Assembly: GCA_024227565.1 (NCBI GenBank) | Contig: JAAEUE010000155.1 | Coordinates: 1 to 64,000 of the forward strand | Direction of reading: 5' to 3' | Source of the DNA: Alphaproteobacteria bacterium | Lineage (GTDB): Bacteria; Pseudomonadota; Alphaproteobacteria; Rhizobiales; CAJQND01 | DNA length: 64,000 bases | Part shown: positions 9,165 through 18,247 of the stretch, in pieces | Position numbering within the stretch: position 1 is the first letter of the stretch | Layout: each line of letters starts with the position of its first letter | Program-made: the position numbers and the translations under genes | Notes under the pieces: model-generated | What the model was told of the DNA's origin: nothing | What the model saw: the letters and a program-made list of their open reading frames with translations, nothing else | The model's database searches: none

Positions 9165-9983
9165 TCACTCCTTCAGACTTTTGCTTTGAAGGAAATCTTC
9201 TGTCAGGCCCGTATTTAGGTTGGCGAACTGATCCCAATAGGTTCGTCCGCGCCAACGGAGGAAAGAGCCAAACTGAAACCAGATCGCAGCCATAGAAAAT
9301 GCGAAGCCTAACGCCATCCATTTCCAAAAACCAGATTGTTCCAGATCCGATGACATCGATCGGAGCAGTTTTGCTGCTTCGTCAATATCGAAATTGATAC
9401 TCATGTAGACGGTGTAAAGGGAAAACAGAGAGATGATCACAAAGATAACGGCCTTGAGGTACTCACGTTTGAGGCTGGACTTAATATCCGGTTTCTCGAA
9501 GGCGGCAGTGTTGACAGCCAAGCGCATCAGCCGGTTTCCTGGCGTCTGGCCCCACTTGGTGAGAAAAAGAGCAAATATTAACGGCGCTACAAGAGCCAGG
9601 AATGGATCGGATATAATATATGTGTGTTGTTTTCCGTTTTCATCTGAATAATAATTTAGATTAACTCTGTATGTATTGTTTTCTTTTTTCCATGTTTTTT
9701 GAAATATTGTTGTATAGTGAGATGTTGTCAGCATATTGGTTTGTTTACAGAGAAATTGTTGATGTTTTTGACCCTCTTCGAGGGGGAGGAGCTCATTCAT
9801 TCGTTCTTTTGCAACGAGATCGTCCCGCGCTTCACAGTTTGTGAGTTTGAGGAGAGCAGGGGCCAAAATTCTTGACGAAAAAGCGCCATTTAGTGTTGCG
9901 GCGATAATCGTAACAAAAATACTGCAAATCAAGAGATCAATTGCATAAGCAAAACACCTCCGCCAGAAATACCTATTTTTCAT
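9165..9983 (-). CDS. RDD-family integral membrane protein
   Basis: A 272-residue membrane protein. The N-terminus RRCFAYAIDLLICSIF carries the Arg-Asp pattern of the RDD family, and predicted membrane segments lie at about 12-35, 125-145, 180-205 and 220-240. A periplasmic or cytoplasmic loop (about 45-120) is rich in Asn, Lys and Tyr. The start at 9983 is chosen because a run of G lies about eight bases before it; a longer frame begins at 10004. Part of the gene (about 9630-9730) is far more AT-rich than its neighbours, which suggests transfer or relaxed selection. RDD proteins are poorly understood; some are proposed transporters. No operon partner is obvious. Confidence 0.75.
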   Translation of the reverse strand: MKNRYFWRRCFAYAIDLLICSIFVTIIAATLNGAFSSRILAPALLKLTNCEARDDLVAKERMNELLPLEEGQKHQQFLCKQTNMLTTSHYTTIFQKTWKKENNTYRVNLNYYSDENGKQHTYIISDPFLALVAPLIFALFLTKWGQTPGNRLMRLAVNTAAFEKPDIKSSLKREYLKAVIFVIISLFSLYTVYMSINFDIDEAAKLLRSMSSDLEQSGFWKWMALGFAFSMAAIWFQFGSFLRWRGRTYWDQFANLNTGLTEDFLQSKSLKE

Positions 9984-10234
9984 GCTAATCCCCCAAAACT
10001 CCAATCTGCTCGATAGTTTTTAGCTTACTGAGTCAAATTTGAACATATCTGTTTATGAAGATTTGAACCGGTAGATCACACATGGAGAATGCTCATATTT
10101 TACGGCGCGATCTGATGAGTGTGCCTGGCGCGCCGAAATGAGCTCAAACCATCCGTTTGTGGCGCAACGCATGAATGACCCCATAGGCCACGCTAGCCCC
10201 GTCGCCCACTCCCGCCGCCTTGAGCTTCAGTGGT
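9984..10234. other. Intergenic gap between RDD gene and acyl-CoA ligase gene
   Basis: About 250 bases, including the leader of the RDD gene. The part near 10010-10110 is AT-rich and probably holds its promoter. Nothing else is recognisable. Confidence 0.4.
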
Positions 10235-11833
10235 TCACCGCGCCAATTTCACCCCCGCCGCTTCCCGGTCCCAGGTCTCTGCGCTCACCCCCGCCTCGCG
10301 CAACGGGAACTTCTGAATTTTCCTCGTCGGCGTTTTAGGCAATTCAGCCACGGCCTCCACATATCGCGGCACCATGAAGTAGGCCATGCGGGGCTCCAGA
10401 AAGCGGATCAGATGTTCAGGGTCCAATGTGTGCCCCGGCTTGGCGACAACCACCGCCATGACCTCCTGCTCGGTGTGCGAAGACTCAACAGGGATCACCG
10501 CACTTTCCAGAACGTCCGGGTGGCTGTTGATCTCGTTTTCAACTTCCATGGAGGAAATGTTCTCCCCGCGCCGCCTGATCGCATCCTTGGAACGGTCTAC
10601 GAAATAGTAGTTCCCAGCTTCGTCCCGCATCAACATGTCGCCCGTGTGGAACCATTGGTTGCGCCAGGCGCTCACTGTCCATTCGGGATGGTTCCAGTAG
10701 CCGTTGGAAATGATCCACGGTTCCTTGGTGCGCACCAGCGCTTCGCCAGGCACGCCGGGCGGAACTTCCCTGTCATCCTCATCAACAATGCGCACGTCGT
10801 AGCGGTCTTCCGCCAGGCGGCCGCACGACTTGTTGTCCACCAGATCAAAGCCCGAACGCATGGGGCAGTTCATCTCCGTGCCGCCCCAGGTGGTTGAGAC
10901 CAGACAGTCGAACCGGGACTTGAACGCCTCGGTCTCCGGGATCAAGGGCACCATGAGCACCCGCTCAAGCGGGTTGTCTGCATCATCGGCCAAGGGCTCT
11001 TGCCCATAGAGGAAGTTCGCCATGGCTCCCAGCAGAAAGCTTGTCGTTGCCCGGTGGCGGCGCACATCCGTCCAGAACGCATGCGCGCTGAACGCGCCGG
11101 GAAGGACTGCGGTGGCCCCGGCGATGCAGGCGCAATAGACCAGGGCAAACTGGCCGGCCAGATGAAACAGCGGAAGCGGCGCGTAGTAAACATCGTCCTC
11201 CTTGAGCTCAAGCATCTCAACAACCCCATAGGCGTATTCATACGCATGGGCATGGGTGATGGTCGCGCCTTTCGAGGGCCCTGTCGTGCCCGATGTGTAC
11301 ATCACCGCCATCAGGTCGCGGTAGCGCGGCCCGGTGCCTTGCCACGTGTCAGGGGAGGCAAACAGCTCATGATAGTCCCGCAGCTCGAACCGGTCAGACT
11401 TCGCCGATGGCCCTGCCCCCACCACATAGAGCTGCTCCAGCGTGTTCAGATCGCCTGCAACCGCCTCGATGCGCTCCAGATAGTCTGCATGCACCACCAT
11501 GATCTTGGCGCTGGAATCGTTGATCACATAGGACAGGATCGACCCTCTGTAGTGCACATTCACCGGCACCTCGATTGCGCCAAGCTTGGACAGCGCGCAC
11601 CAGGCCCAAATGTAGTCCACCGTGTCGGGCAGCATGAGCGCCACCGTGTCGCCGGCCTCAACACCGGCATCGGCAAACCCTTGGGCCATCCGGCCCGAGC
11701 GGATGTCAACATCGCCATAGCTGTAGCGGTCATCCCCGGTGACGATCCACGGCTTGTCTGGAGATCGCGCAACGCGTTTGGCCAGGACCGTTGCCAGATC
11801 CTGTTCGCGCCGGGGATCTGAAAACGGGATCAT
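10235..11833 (-). CDS. AMP-forming acyl-CoA synthetase (CaiC-like)
   Basis: A 532-residue ANL-superfamily ligase that activates a carboxylic acid as an acyl-AMP and transfers it to CoA. The P-loop-like motif YTSGTTGPSKG is at about 179-189. The STTWGGTEMN adenine-binding motif, the DRSKDAIRRRGENIS hinge region and the C-terminal catalytic Lys context PTRKIQKFP are all present, so it should be active. ATG 11833 sits just after the stop of the enoyl-CoA hydratase gene; a longer frame to 11875 would overlap that gene. Resemblance is to crotonobetaine/carnitine-CoA ligases and other short or aryl acid ligases. The substrate cannot be read from sequence. It works with the adjacent hydratase in a degradative CoA-thioester pathway. 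Confidence 0.88.
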   Translation of the reverse strand: MIPFSDPRREQDLATVLAKRVARSPDKPWIVTGDDRYSYGDVDIRSGRMAQGFADAGVEAGDTVALMLPDTVDYIWAWCALSKLGAIEVPVNVHYRGSILSYVINDSSAKIMVVHADYLERIEAVAGDLNTLEQLYVVGAGPSAKSDRFELRDYHELFASPDTWQGTGPRYRDLMAVMYTSGTTGPSKGATITHAHAYEYAYGVVEMLELKEDDVYYAPLPLFHLAGQFALVYCACIAGATAVLPGAFSAHAFWTDVRRHRATTSFLLGAMANFLYGQEPLADDADNPLERVLMVPLIPETEAFKSRFDCLVSTTWGGTEMNCPMRSGFDLVDNKSCGRLAEDRYDVRIVDEDDREVPPGVPGEALVRTKEPWIISNGYWNHPEWTVSAWRNQWFHTGDMLMRDEAGNYYFVDRSKDAIRRRGENISSMEVENEINSHPDVLESAVIPVESSHTEQEVMAVVVAKPGHTLDPEHLIRFLEPRMAYFMVPRYVEAVAELPKTPTRKIQKFPLREAGVSAETWDREAAGVKLAR

Positions 11834-11837
11834 GGGC

Positions 11838-12644
11838 TCAGCGGCCCTTGAACGTGGGGTTACGCTTTTCCCCAAAGGCGGTGATCGCCTCGCCGTAGTC
11901 TTCGGTGTAGATCAGGTTGGTGATGGTTTGCTTCTCCATCTCCAGGGTCGATTCAAATCCGGCTTCAACCGCGTTCTGCAGCATGCGCTTGTGGTTCACC
12001 ACAGCAAGCGGCGCGCGGGTCATGATCACCCGGGCAAGCCGTTCGGCTTCCTTCTCCTCCTCGCCCAAGGGAACGAGCTTGTTCACCAGGCCAATGCGGT
12101 AGCCCTCGGCCGCATCAATGAACTCGCCGGTGAGCACAAGCTCGCGTGCTTTGTTCAGGCCCACGATCATGGGCAGGAGTTTTGAGGCGCCGCCGGTAAT
12201 GGTCATGCCGGCATTGGCTTCGGGAAATCCGAACTTGGCATTTTCCGCAGCCACGATCATGTCGGAATCAATGGCGATCTCAAATCCGCCGCCCACCGCA
12301 TAGCCGCGCACAGCGGCAATCACCACTTTGCGCGCCTTGCGGATGATGCGCGGGATCTCCTGCAGGCTTTCTGTGATGTCCTCGACGATGTCGATGATGG
12401 GGTGGATCTCACCGCTCTTGATCCGTGGATATTCTTCCAGCGCAACCTTCAAATCGTCCCCGGCACAAAAGGCATCGCCAACGCTGGAGATGATGATCAC
12501 CTTGACCGCGTCATCGTCAGCGGCCTGCTGCAGTGTCGAGACGAGAGCCCGTGCTTCTTCTGGATTGAATGCGTTCAGCAGTTCAGGCCGGTTGAAGCGG
12601 ATCCATCCAATTCCCTCATTGATCTCATAAAGCAGCTCAGCCAT
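11838..12644 (-). CDS. Enoyl-CoA hydratase/isomerase (crotonase family)
   Basis: A 268-residue crotonase-fold enzyme. The oxyanion-hole segment DAFCAGDDLK (about 60-70) and AAVRGYAVGGGFEIAIDSD (about 110-130), plus the acidic FPEANAG segment, are typical of active hydratases. The start at 12644 has a textbook GGAGGAAAC before the ATG; an upstream in-frame start at 12800 has no such signal. It is the first gene of a two-gene operon with the acyl-CoA ligase, separated by four bases. The exact reaction (hydratase, carnitinyl-CoA dehydratase-like or isomerase) is open. Confidence 0.88.
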   Translation of the reverse strand: MAELLYEINEGIGWIRFNRPELLNAFNPEEARALVSTLQQAADDDAVKVIIISSVGDAFCAGDDLKVALEEYPRIKSGEIHPIIDIVEDITESLQEIPRIIRKARKVVIAAVRGYAVGGGFEIAIDSDMIVAAENAKFGFPEANAGMTITGGASKLLPMIVGLNKARELVLTGEFIDAAEGYRIGLVNKLVPLGEEEKEAERLARVIMTRAPLAVVNHKRMLQNAVEAGFESTLEMEKQTITNLIYTEDYGEAITAFGEKRNPTFKGR

Positions 12645-12906
12645 GTTTCCTCCCTCGCGCCGTTCGGCTTGTTCTGGTTTCCAGCGACATTTAACACCGA
12701 ACCTTCGCGAACTTTCAATGCTTGGATCTGCAGCTTGGTTGGATTGACCAAAGGCCCAGGTGAAGGGCGTCCACACAGAGGAAAATGTGTCACCGGCCAC
12801 CGCGTAATCATGCTACGTGTTCGTATGTAAATGACCGAAAACACCCGGGTTTCTGAGCCTTTGTCTGTGATCTGGCCCGCTGAAAACCCCATAAGAGTGA
12901 GCCGCT
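12645..12906. promoter_or_regulatory. Divergent promoter region, hydratase/ligase operon and DUF2848 gene
   Basis: A 262-base gap between divergent genes. It contains a weak inverted repeat TACG-N4-CGTA at 12814-12825 within a longer imperfect dyad, possibly an operator. No regulator gene lies next to it. Confidence 0.35.
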
Positions 12907-13605
12907 ATGAAAAGCCTTTCGTTCCAACTGATCTCCGATGACACCCCCCATCCCCAAGAGATAACCATTGATCGCACAATCGTCGCCGGCTGGACCGCGC
13001 GCAACGTTGCGGCCATGGAGAAGCATATTGCCGAACTGGAAGAGCTTGGCGTCACCCGGCCGGTGCGCACGCCCATGTTCTACCGGGTGTCCTGCAGTTG
13101 CCTCACTCTCGCCGATGAAATCGAGGTCATCGGCCATGCCTCAAGCGGGGAGGTGGAGTTCGTGCTGGTCAACTTCGATGGCGACATCTGGCTCGGCACC
13201 GGGTCAGACCATACCGACCGCGAGGCCGAGGCCGTTGGCGTGACCTTATCCAAGCAGATGTGTGACAAGCCGCTGGCGGGCGCTCTTTGGCGCCTTTCGG
13301 ACGTGGCTGACCATTGGGACGAACTGCAGCTCAAGGCATCCGCGGTCATCGATGGTGAGCGGGTCCCGTATCAGGAAGGCCAGGTCAGCGCCATGCTTGC
13401 GCCGGAAACCTTGCTTGAACTCTATGCAGCCGAAGATCAGGCGAAGGGCGGGTTTAGCCCAGGCGACGTGATGTTCTGCGGAACGCTGCCGGCCATCGGC
13501 GGCGTGCGGCCCGGTGCGCGCTTTGAGTTTGAACTGGTGGACCCGGTTCTGAACCGGCGCCTCACCCACGGCTACGCCGTTGTAGAGCTGCCGATCGAAG
13601 GCTAG
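12907..13605 (+). CDS. DUF2848 family protein
   Basis: A 232-residue soluble protein that I recognise as DUF2848, a family distantly like fumarylacetoacetate hydrolases. Typical features are the N-terminal VAGWTARN segment, PMFYRVS, the GSDHTDREAE motif and the C-terminal GDVMFCGTLPAIGGVRPG. Several acidic and His residues could bind a metal. It lies divergent from the hydratase/ligase operon and converges on the cupin gene, sharing a CTAG stop. A hydrolase or isomerase role in the same degradative block is likely but unproven. Confidence 0.8.
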   Translation: MKSLSFQLISDDTPHPQEITIDRTIVAGWTARNVAAMEKHIAELEELGVTRPVRTPMFYRVSCSCLTLADEIEVIGHASSGEVEFVLVNFDGDIWLGTGSDHTDREAEAVGVTLSKQMCDKPLAGALWRLSDVADHWDELQLKASAVIDGERVPYQEGQVSAMLAPETLLELYAAEDQAKGGFSPGDVMFCGTLPAIGGVRPGARFEFELVDPVLNRRLTHGYAVVELPIEG

Positions 13606-13985
13606 CTCTCGTCGTAATAGTGGGCTTCCAAGAGCACACAGCCTTCAACTGACTTGAAGGGCCCATGATAGACGCCGGGCGGACGGCAGGCATAGGTGTG
13701 TTGGACAAAGGGCTCTCCGCCGTCACCGTTCTCATCATTGCCGACGGTGAGGTCGCCGGACACCAGATAAACCTCTTCCCAATAATCGTGCACGAACGGG
13801 GCGGTGGTGAAGACCCCCGGTCCGAACCGCAGCAATCGGGTCCGGTTTCCGGTTTGCGCCTCCTCGTCCAGAGAGCCGGCCAGGATCTTTTGTTGGATGC
13901 CTGACGGATAACCCTCAGGGGTGTGCCAGCCGTCCGTACCCATATCCACGGGATGGAATTCTTTGTGTTCTTTGTTGATCGTCAT
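13602..13985 (-). CDS. Small cupin-domain protein
   Basis: A 127-residue single-cupin protein. The FVHDYWEEVYLVSGDLTVG segment (about 64-82) and the YACRPPGVYHGPF segment (about 97-109) carry the two cupin motifs, with His and Glu residues able to bind a metal. It follows the HpaB-like gene by nine bases, suggesting co-transcription. Its stop codon overlaps that of the convergent DUF2848 gene within one CTAG. It may be a ring-cleavage-type dioxygenase, isomerase or sensor; the sequence does not decide. Confidence 0.8.
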   Translation of the reverse strand: MTINKEHKEFHPVDMGTDGWHTPEGYPSGIQQKILAGSLDEEAQTGNRTRLLRFGPGVFTTAPFVHDYWEEVYLVSGDLTVGNDENGDGGEPFVQHTYACRPPGVYHGPFKSVEGCVLLEAHYYDES

Positions 13986-13994
13986 GGAAGGTTC

Positions 13995-15479
13995 CTATTG
14001 TGCTGCAATCTGGTCATCGCCTGGAAGTTCGTCTTCAAGCGCGTAGCTGTCAAGCATCTGATCGACCAGGGCGGTGCAGCTGTCCCAGTCAAAGGTGCGG
14101 AAGCTGTGGCCCTTGGTCACGAATGAGGCCCCGGCATAGAACATTTCATACTGGGTATGGCGTGAGGCGAACTCAGAGCCCACCGCGTCCCAGGCCAGCT
14201 TGTAGAACTTGACCTTGGTTTCACTGTCTGCGGCCGGCGAGTTTTGGGTTTTGCCGATAAGCTCGCGCAAATCCGGGTTGCCGAAGTCGGCCACGGATGA
14301 AGGCAGCATGATCATGCCCCCGCCGGCCAGGTCGCGCAGGGTGGTGATGACTTTTGAGTAGAGCTGCTGGGTGAGAACCTGAGCGGCGTAAAGGGTGTGG
14401 CGGTCGGGAACGAAATAGTCGCCGCGCTGGCTGCCCTTCACCTCCATGGCATGCACCATCGCATCCACCATGGCGCATTCGGCCGCCAGATTGCCGAGGG
14501 TTTCGCGCACCTGGGGAAATCCGGTGGTTCCGTTCACATCGGCAATGCGCCGGCCAAGGCCGAGCAGGAAGCGCATCTTCACCATCAGGCGCACCTGGGC
14601 CTGATAGTTTTGATACACATGGGCCGGCGTGGCATGAAACTGCTTTTGGCACATGGCCAAATCCTGATTGATGAAGACCCGGTCCCAGGGCACCTTCACG
14701 TCATCGAAATACAGAACGGCATCATTTTCATCGAAACGGCTGGCCAATGGGTTGTCGAACACCGAAGGCGCGTTCTCCTCGTAAGACTTGCGCGACAGTA
14801 TCTTGAGCCCCTTGGCATTCATGGGCACGGCGCAGGAGATGGCATACCGTTCATCGCCAGGCTGCAGCGGCTGGATGCAGGTGACGAACACCTCGTTGGC
14901 CATAATCCCGCCGGTCGCCAGCATCTTGGCGCCCCGCAGGGTGATGCCTTCGGCATCTTGATCCACCACGCCAGTGGTGAGGAATTCATCTTCCTGCTCA
15001 TGGGCCGCTTTCGATCTGTCGGCCTGCGGGTTGATGATCACGTAGGTGAGGTAAAGCTCATTGTCGCGCGCATACCGGTAGTAATCCGACAGGGCATCCG
15101 CGCGGGCCGGGTCATGCTCTTCAAACACCTCGCGGCCCATGTGCATGCCCGCGATGCAAGACGCCACATGGTCCGGCGCGCGCCCCAGGAAGCCTGCGTG
15201 CAGCTCGGTCCAGGCCTCCAGCCCCGTGCGCCGCTCCACCAGCTCGTCGAACGAGGTTGGCAGCTGCCAGATCCTGTTGGCGCGGTTGCCGGTCTCGGGC
15301 ACCTTGAAGGTCATGAGGTCGAGGTTTTCGTCAGCGCTCTGAAAGTCATAGAGGCGGCCCACGGACGCCACCACATTGCGGAAGGCTGCATGGGTGGTCA
15401 CATCGTCCACCACAGCGCCGTTCAAATAGACCTGGCGCCCATCGTTCAGGGATCCGATATGCTGTTCACCGTTTTTCAC
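13995..15479 (-). CDS. HpaB-family FADH2-dependent monooxygenase (4-hydroxyphenylacetate 3-hydroxylase-like)
   Basis: A protein of about 494 residues of the HpaB/PvcC/Hpa monooxygenase family, which uses reduced flavin from a separate reductase to hydroxylate phenols. The N-terminal domain runs to about residue 260. The central RGAKMLATGGIMANEVFV strand region and the C-terminal helical domain with LPSSVADFGNPDLR are typical. I prefer the GTG at 15479, which has GAAAGGG upstream; longer in-frame starts lack this. No flavin reductase is in the window, so it must borrow one. Its neighbours (cupin, DUF2848, CoA ligase, hydratase) suggest an aromatic or phenylpropanoid-like degradation block. Confidence 0.85.
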   Translation of the reverse strand: MKNGEQHIGSLNDGRQVYLNGAVVDDVTTHAAFRNVVASVGRLYDFQSADENLDLMTFKVPETGNRANRIWQLPTSFDELVERRTGLEAWTELHAGFLGRAPDHVASCIAGMHMGREVFEEHDPARADALSDYYRYARDNELYLTYVIINPQADRSKAAHEQEDEFLTTGVVDQDAEGITLRGAKMLATGGIMANEVFVTCIQPLQPGDERYAISCAVPMNAKGLKILSRKSYEENAPSVFDNPLASRFDENDAVLYFDDVKVPWDRVFINQDLAMCQKQFHATPAHVYQNYQAQVRLMVKMRFLLGLGRRIADVNGTTGFPQVRETLGNLAAECAMVDAMVHAMEVKGSQRGDYFVPDRHTLYAAQVLTQQLYSKVITTLRDLAGGGMIMLPSSVADFGNPDLRELIGKTQNSPAADSETKVKFYKLAWDAVGSEFASRHTQYEMFYAGASFVTKGHSFRTFDWDSCTALVDQMLDSYALEDELPGDDQIAAQ

Positions 15480-15692
15480 TGTGCATGCCCTTTCATCGAT
15501 CGTGCAGACAACGCCCTGGCCGGCTGGACCAGCTTCAGGCAACTATCGCAAACTGTCGTTGCCGATGAAAGCATGGCGCGCGTTGAATTGGAATGGTCGG
15601 CAGCGCTTGCTGGCTTGCCGATGAATGAACGCGAAGGAGGCCGCGACACGTCGCAGCCTCAGGTTTGAATTCGGTTTTCTTGGATAGAGCGG

Positions 15693-15747
15693 AAAGGCAC
15701 GCTCAAGCAAATAGAGGGTTACTTTTGATTTGCTCTCGCGTGCCTTT
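15693..15747 (-). terminator. Inverted repeat after the haem-protein gene
   Basis: Arms at 15693-15712 and 15728-15747 match at about 17 of 20 positions, immediately after the stop of the minus-strand gene. The stem is strong but the following T-run is poor, so termination may be partial or the structure may protect the mRNA end. Confidence 0.55.
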
Positions 15748-15752
15748 GAGGT

Positions 15753-18221
15753 TTAGTTGACGAGGAACTTGATGGCTGTACGGCCAGCTGCTTCCTGCTT
15801 CGTCACCTTCTTGCCGGTTTTCTTGTCTTTCACCTTCACCGTGGGCACCACTTTGATGGCACGGGTGGCGAACTTTCTGTACTCGCCGATTGAGGTGAAG
15901 GCGTTCTTGGCAAAGTCGTGCTTGATGCCCTTGCTGGCAGCTTTGGTTTTTCTGCACAGGGCAACAACGGTTTCCTTGCCAGGATCCTGCAGTTGGAACT
16001 TGAACTTCGCTTTCTTGCCAGGGAAGTGGAACTCCTTATTGGCTTTCAGGAAGTTCTTCTGCTGGAACTTGTTGGGGAAGATCACCGTGGCCTTGTCCTT
16101 GGCATCCACATTGATCAGGGTCAGGAAGCAGTCCTGCTCTGTCTTCACGGTGAACACTGCATGCTCATGCACCTTGTAAGACGACTTGTCAGAGAACAGC
16201 GCCAGGTGGAATGAACCTGAATTCAGGCGGTCTTTCGCGTCAGGCTTTGCAACACCTTCGGTGGCTACAGCCGTCTCAGTTGCCGCTTCCGCAGAGATCT
16301 TGAGGACTTCACCCTCGGTGACCTGCGGAATGAGCGTTGCGAAAACCACTTCGAAGTGATCGCGAGGGACAAGACCCTGTTCCAGGCGACGCTTCAAGGC
16401 GAAGGCTTCTCCGCCAGCAGCACCGAGCGCGTCTTTGAACTCACCTTCCAGCTGGCCAAATTCAACCGCTGCCGTGCGCATGGTCAGATCTTGACGCTCA
16501 TAGAGGTCTGAGAGAGCGTTGACCATTTCCACATCGTTGAGCTTCAGGCGGGGATCCAAGCCAGCGCGCTTCATTGCGGCGGCCCAGGTGCCCTGATCCT
16601 CATCCAGCATACGCTTCATGGTATTAGCGTCCGGATAGAGTGCCTTAACGGCGTCGCGTGTGGCCTTGGGGAACGACCGTGTCGCCATGACATGTTTCCG
16701 AACGTCATCCTTGGCTTTGCGGATGCCTTGGTCATGACAGCCCAGGCAAGAGATGCCGTTGGTCACAGCAAAGTCCTTGCGGGAAATGTCGCGGACGATC
16801 TCGGTCGGGCCTTTGTTGATCCGTTTGCCATCGGCTGTGTTCAGGTAGTAGGCGTGAAATCCGTTAGGCAGGGAGAAGATTGTCTCTCCGCCATCATGAC
16901 GAAAACTTTCTTTGCCGGTTGGCCCCATGGGAAATGCAAGCAGGCTCTGTCTTTCGCGGTTGCCTGCGAAATCATAGGAGGTCCAGAAAACGCCGTTGGA
17001 AATTGTATGGCGTTCGATCAGCCTGTTGTTCTGGCTGACACCGGATTTTTGGAAGCCGGCGCGGTGGGCAAGGAAGTTTTTGATGTTCGCTTCAACATCC
17101 AAGCCAAGTTGCTTCTGCAGGCCTTGGAAGGTGTCAGGCAACTTCAACAAGGCATGATAGAGTGCCGGACGCGAGGCAGCAAAGGCGAACCAGTCGCCAC
17201 GCACGTAAGGCAACTGCGTATTCGTCGCGGTTTGCAGAAAGCTGAACATCTGCGTGTCTGGCTTGATACCATAGGGGTAGGATGCCAGGATCGTCGTCCA
17301 GTCATTCTCGGTCCATTTCAAGTCGGAAAGATGGAACCGGATGATGCTTCTTGCCGGATCAACGGTCTCGAGCTTCACCACATCGGAATTTTGACTGAGG
17401 CTGTTCAAGAGCTTCACCACTGCTTGGCGGTAAACCTCCATGTTCTTATCAGGTGTGCAGGTGTTGGTGAGGTGAGTGAGGGTAATGTAACGGGTCCCCT
17501 TCACGCGGTGGTCTTGCAGTGAATTCAAATCGTTTGCGATGGCCTGAACAATCTGCTCATCGCTCATAAAGTCATCAGACTTGCACGAGGCGGCCACCTG
17601 TTGACCCAGAGACGACACCCAATCGCGCAAAGCAGCGATTTCGTTGGACGTGGGCGAGGGGAAGCCAGAATCTTCACCGGTCAGTTCCGCATTGCGCACA
17701 TCATAAGGCATGTCGGCCCGCACCGGGTCTGCGGTGCGCTTGATCAGTTCGGACGCGTCCGGGTTGCCTGGCAGCACGAACCTTGAATTTGTCGCCAATT
17801 CATGAAGTTTCAGCACGTTGCCGAAGTTGCTCGCCACTTTCTCTCGCTTGCCCAACTGACCAGCTTGGTGGCAGCGGGCGCAGTGCTTGTCGAGAACGTC
17901 GAACGCTGCCTTTGCAACAGGGTCTTTCGGCGGGTCAATTTTTTCCGCCGCTGGCTGGGTTTCGGCCGCTGCAACCTCGGTTGTCTCGGCTTCTGCCGCT
18001 GCGGGCTGTGTTGCCTCAGCTTCGGTTGCCGCAGGCGCGGTTGCTTCCGATTCGGTTGCCGCAGGTTCTTTCGCCGCAGGTTCGGTTTCGGCAGCAGCTT
18101 CGCTGTTTTGGGCCGTGGTTATGGTTGAATTTGCATCGTTTGCAGTGCTGAGCTGCACCTGCGCGCCGAAAGCTGCGCACGTGAGCATCGTAGTGAGGAG
18201 GGTTTTGGCGAGTTTGGTCAT
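15753..18221 (-). CDS. Exported protein with two c-type haem motifs and C-terminal DUF4384
   Basis: An 822-residue exported protein. After the signal peptide there is an Ala/Glu/Thr/Pro-rich low-complexity spacer (about 40-95), then a cytochrome c-like domain with CARCH (Cys114, Cys117, His118) and a possible Met ligand in ADMPYD. The middle section is all-helical and unrecognised. A second haem motif, CLGCH (Cys492, Cys495, His496), follows. The C-terminus (about 680-770) matches DUF4384 (FLTLINVDAKDKATVIFPN), a module otherwise typical of caspase-linked signalling proteins. ATG 18221 has GGAAG just ahead; a GTG lies at 18233. A perfect Crp-type site is about 60 bases upstream. I infer a periplasmic redox sensor or electron-transfer partner working with the nearby caspases, which share DUF4384. 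Confidence 0.85.
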   Translation of the reverse strand: MTKLAKTLLTTMLTCAAFGAQVQLSTANDANSTITTAQNSEAAAETEPAAKEPAATESEATAPAATEAEATQPAAAEAETTEVAAAETQPAAEKIDPPKDPVAKAAFDVLDKHCARCHQAGQLGKREKVASNFGNVLKLHELATNSRFVLPGNPDASELIKRTADPVRADMPYDVRNAELTGEDSGFPSPTSNEIAALRDWVSSLGQQVAASCKSDDFMSDEQIVQAIANDLNSLQDHRVKGTRYITLTHLTNTCTPDKNMEVYRQAVVKLLNSLSQNSDVVKLETVDPARSIIRFHLSDLKWTENDWTTILASYPYGIKPDTQMFSFLQTATNTQLPYVRGDWFAFAASRPALYHALLKLPDTFQGLQKQLGLDVEANIKNFLAHRAGFQKSGVSQNNRLIERHTISNGVFWTSYDFAGNRERQSLLAFPMGPTGKESFRHDGGETIFSLPNGFHAYYLNTADGKRINKGPTEIVRDISRKDFAVTNGISCLGCHDQGIRKAKDDVRKHVMATRSFPKATRDAVKALYPDANTMKRMLDEDQGTWAAAMKRAGLDPRLKLNDVEMVNALSDLYERQDLTMRTAAVEFGQLEGEFKDALGAAGGEAFALKRRLEQGLVPRDHFEVVFATLIPQVTEGEVLKISAEAATETAVATEGVAKPDAKDRLNSGSFHLALFSDKSSYKVHEHAVFTVKTEQDCFLTLINVDAKDKATVIFPNKFQQKNFLKANKEFHFPGKKAKFKFQLQDPGKETVVALCRKTKAASKGIKHDFAKNAFTSIGEYRKFATRAIKVVPTVKVKDKKTGKKVTKQEAAGRTAIKFLVN

Positions 18222-18247
18222 CTTGGCTTCCACTGAACTGGTTTTTT

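Noticed and set aside
14397-15668. Long open frame (423 codons) on the plus strand
   Set aside because: It is the antisense shadow of the HpaB-like gene, which has clear family motifs.
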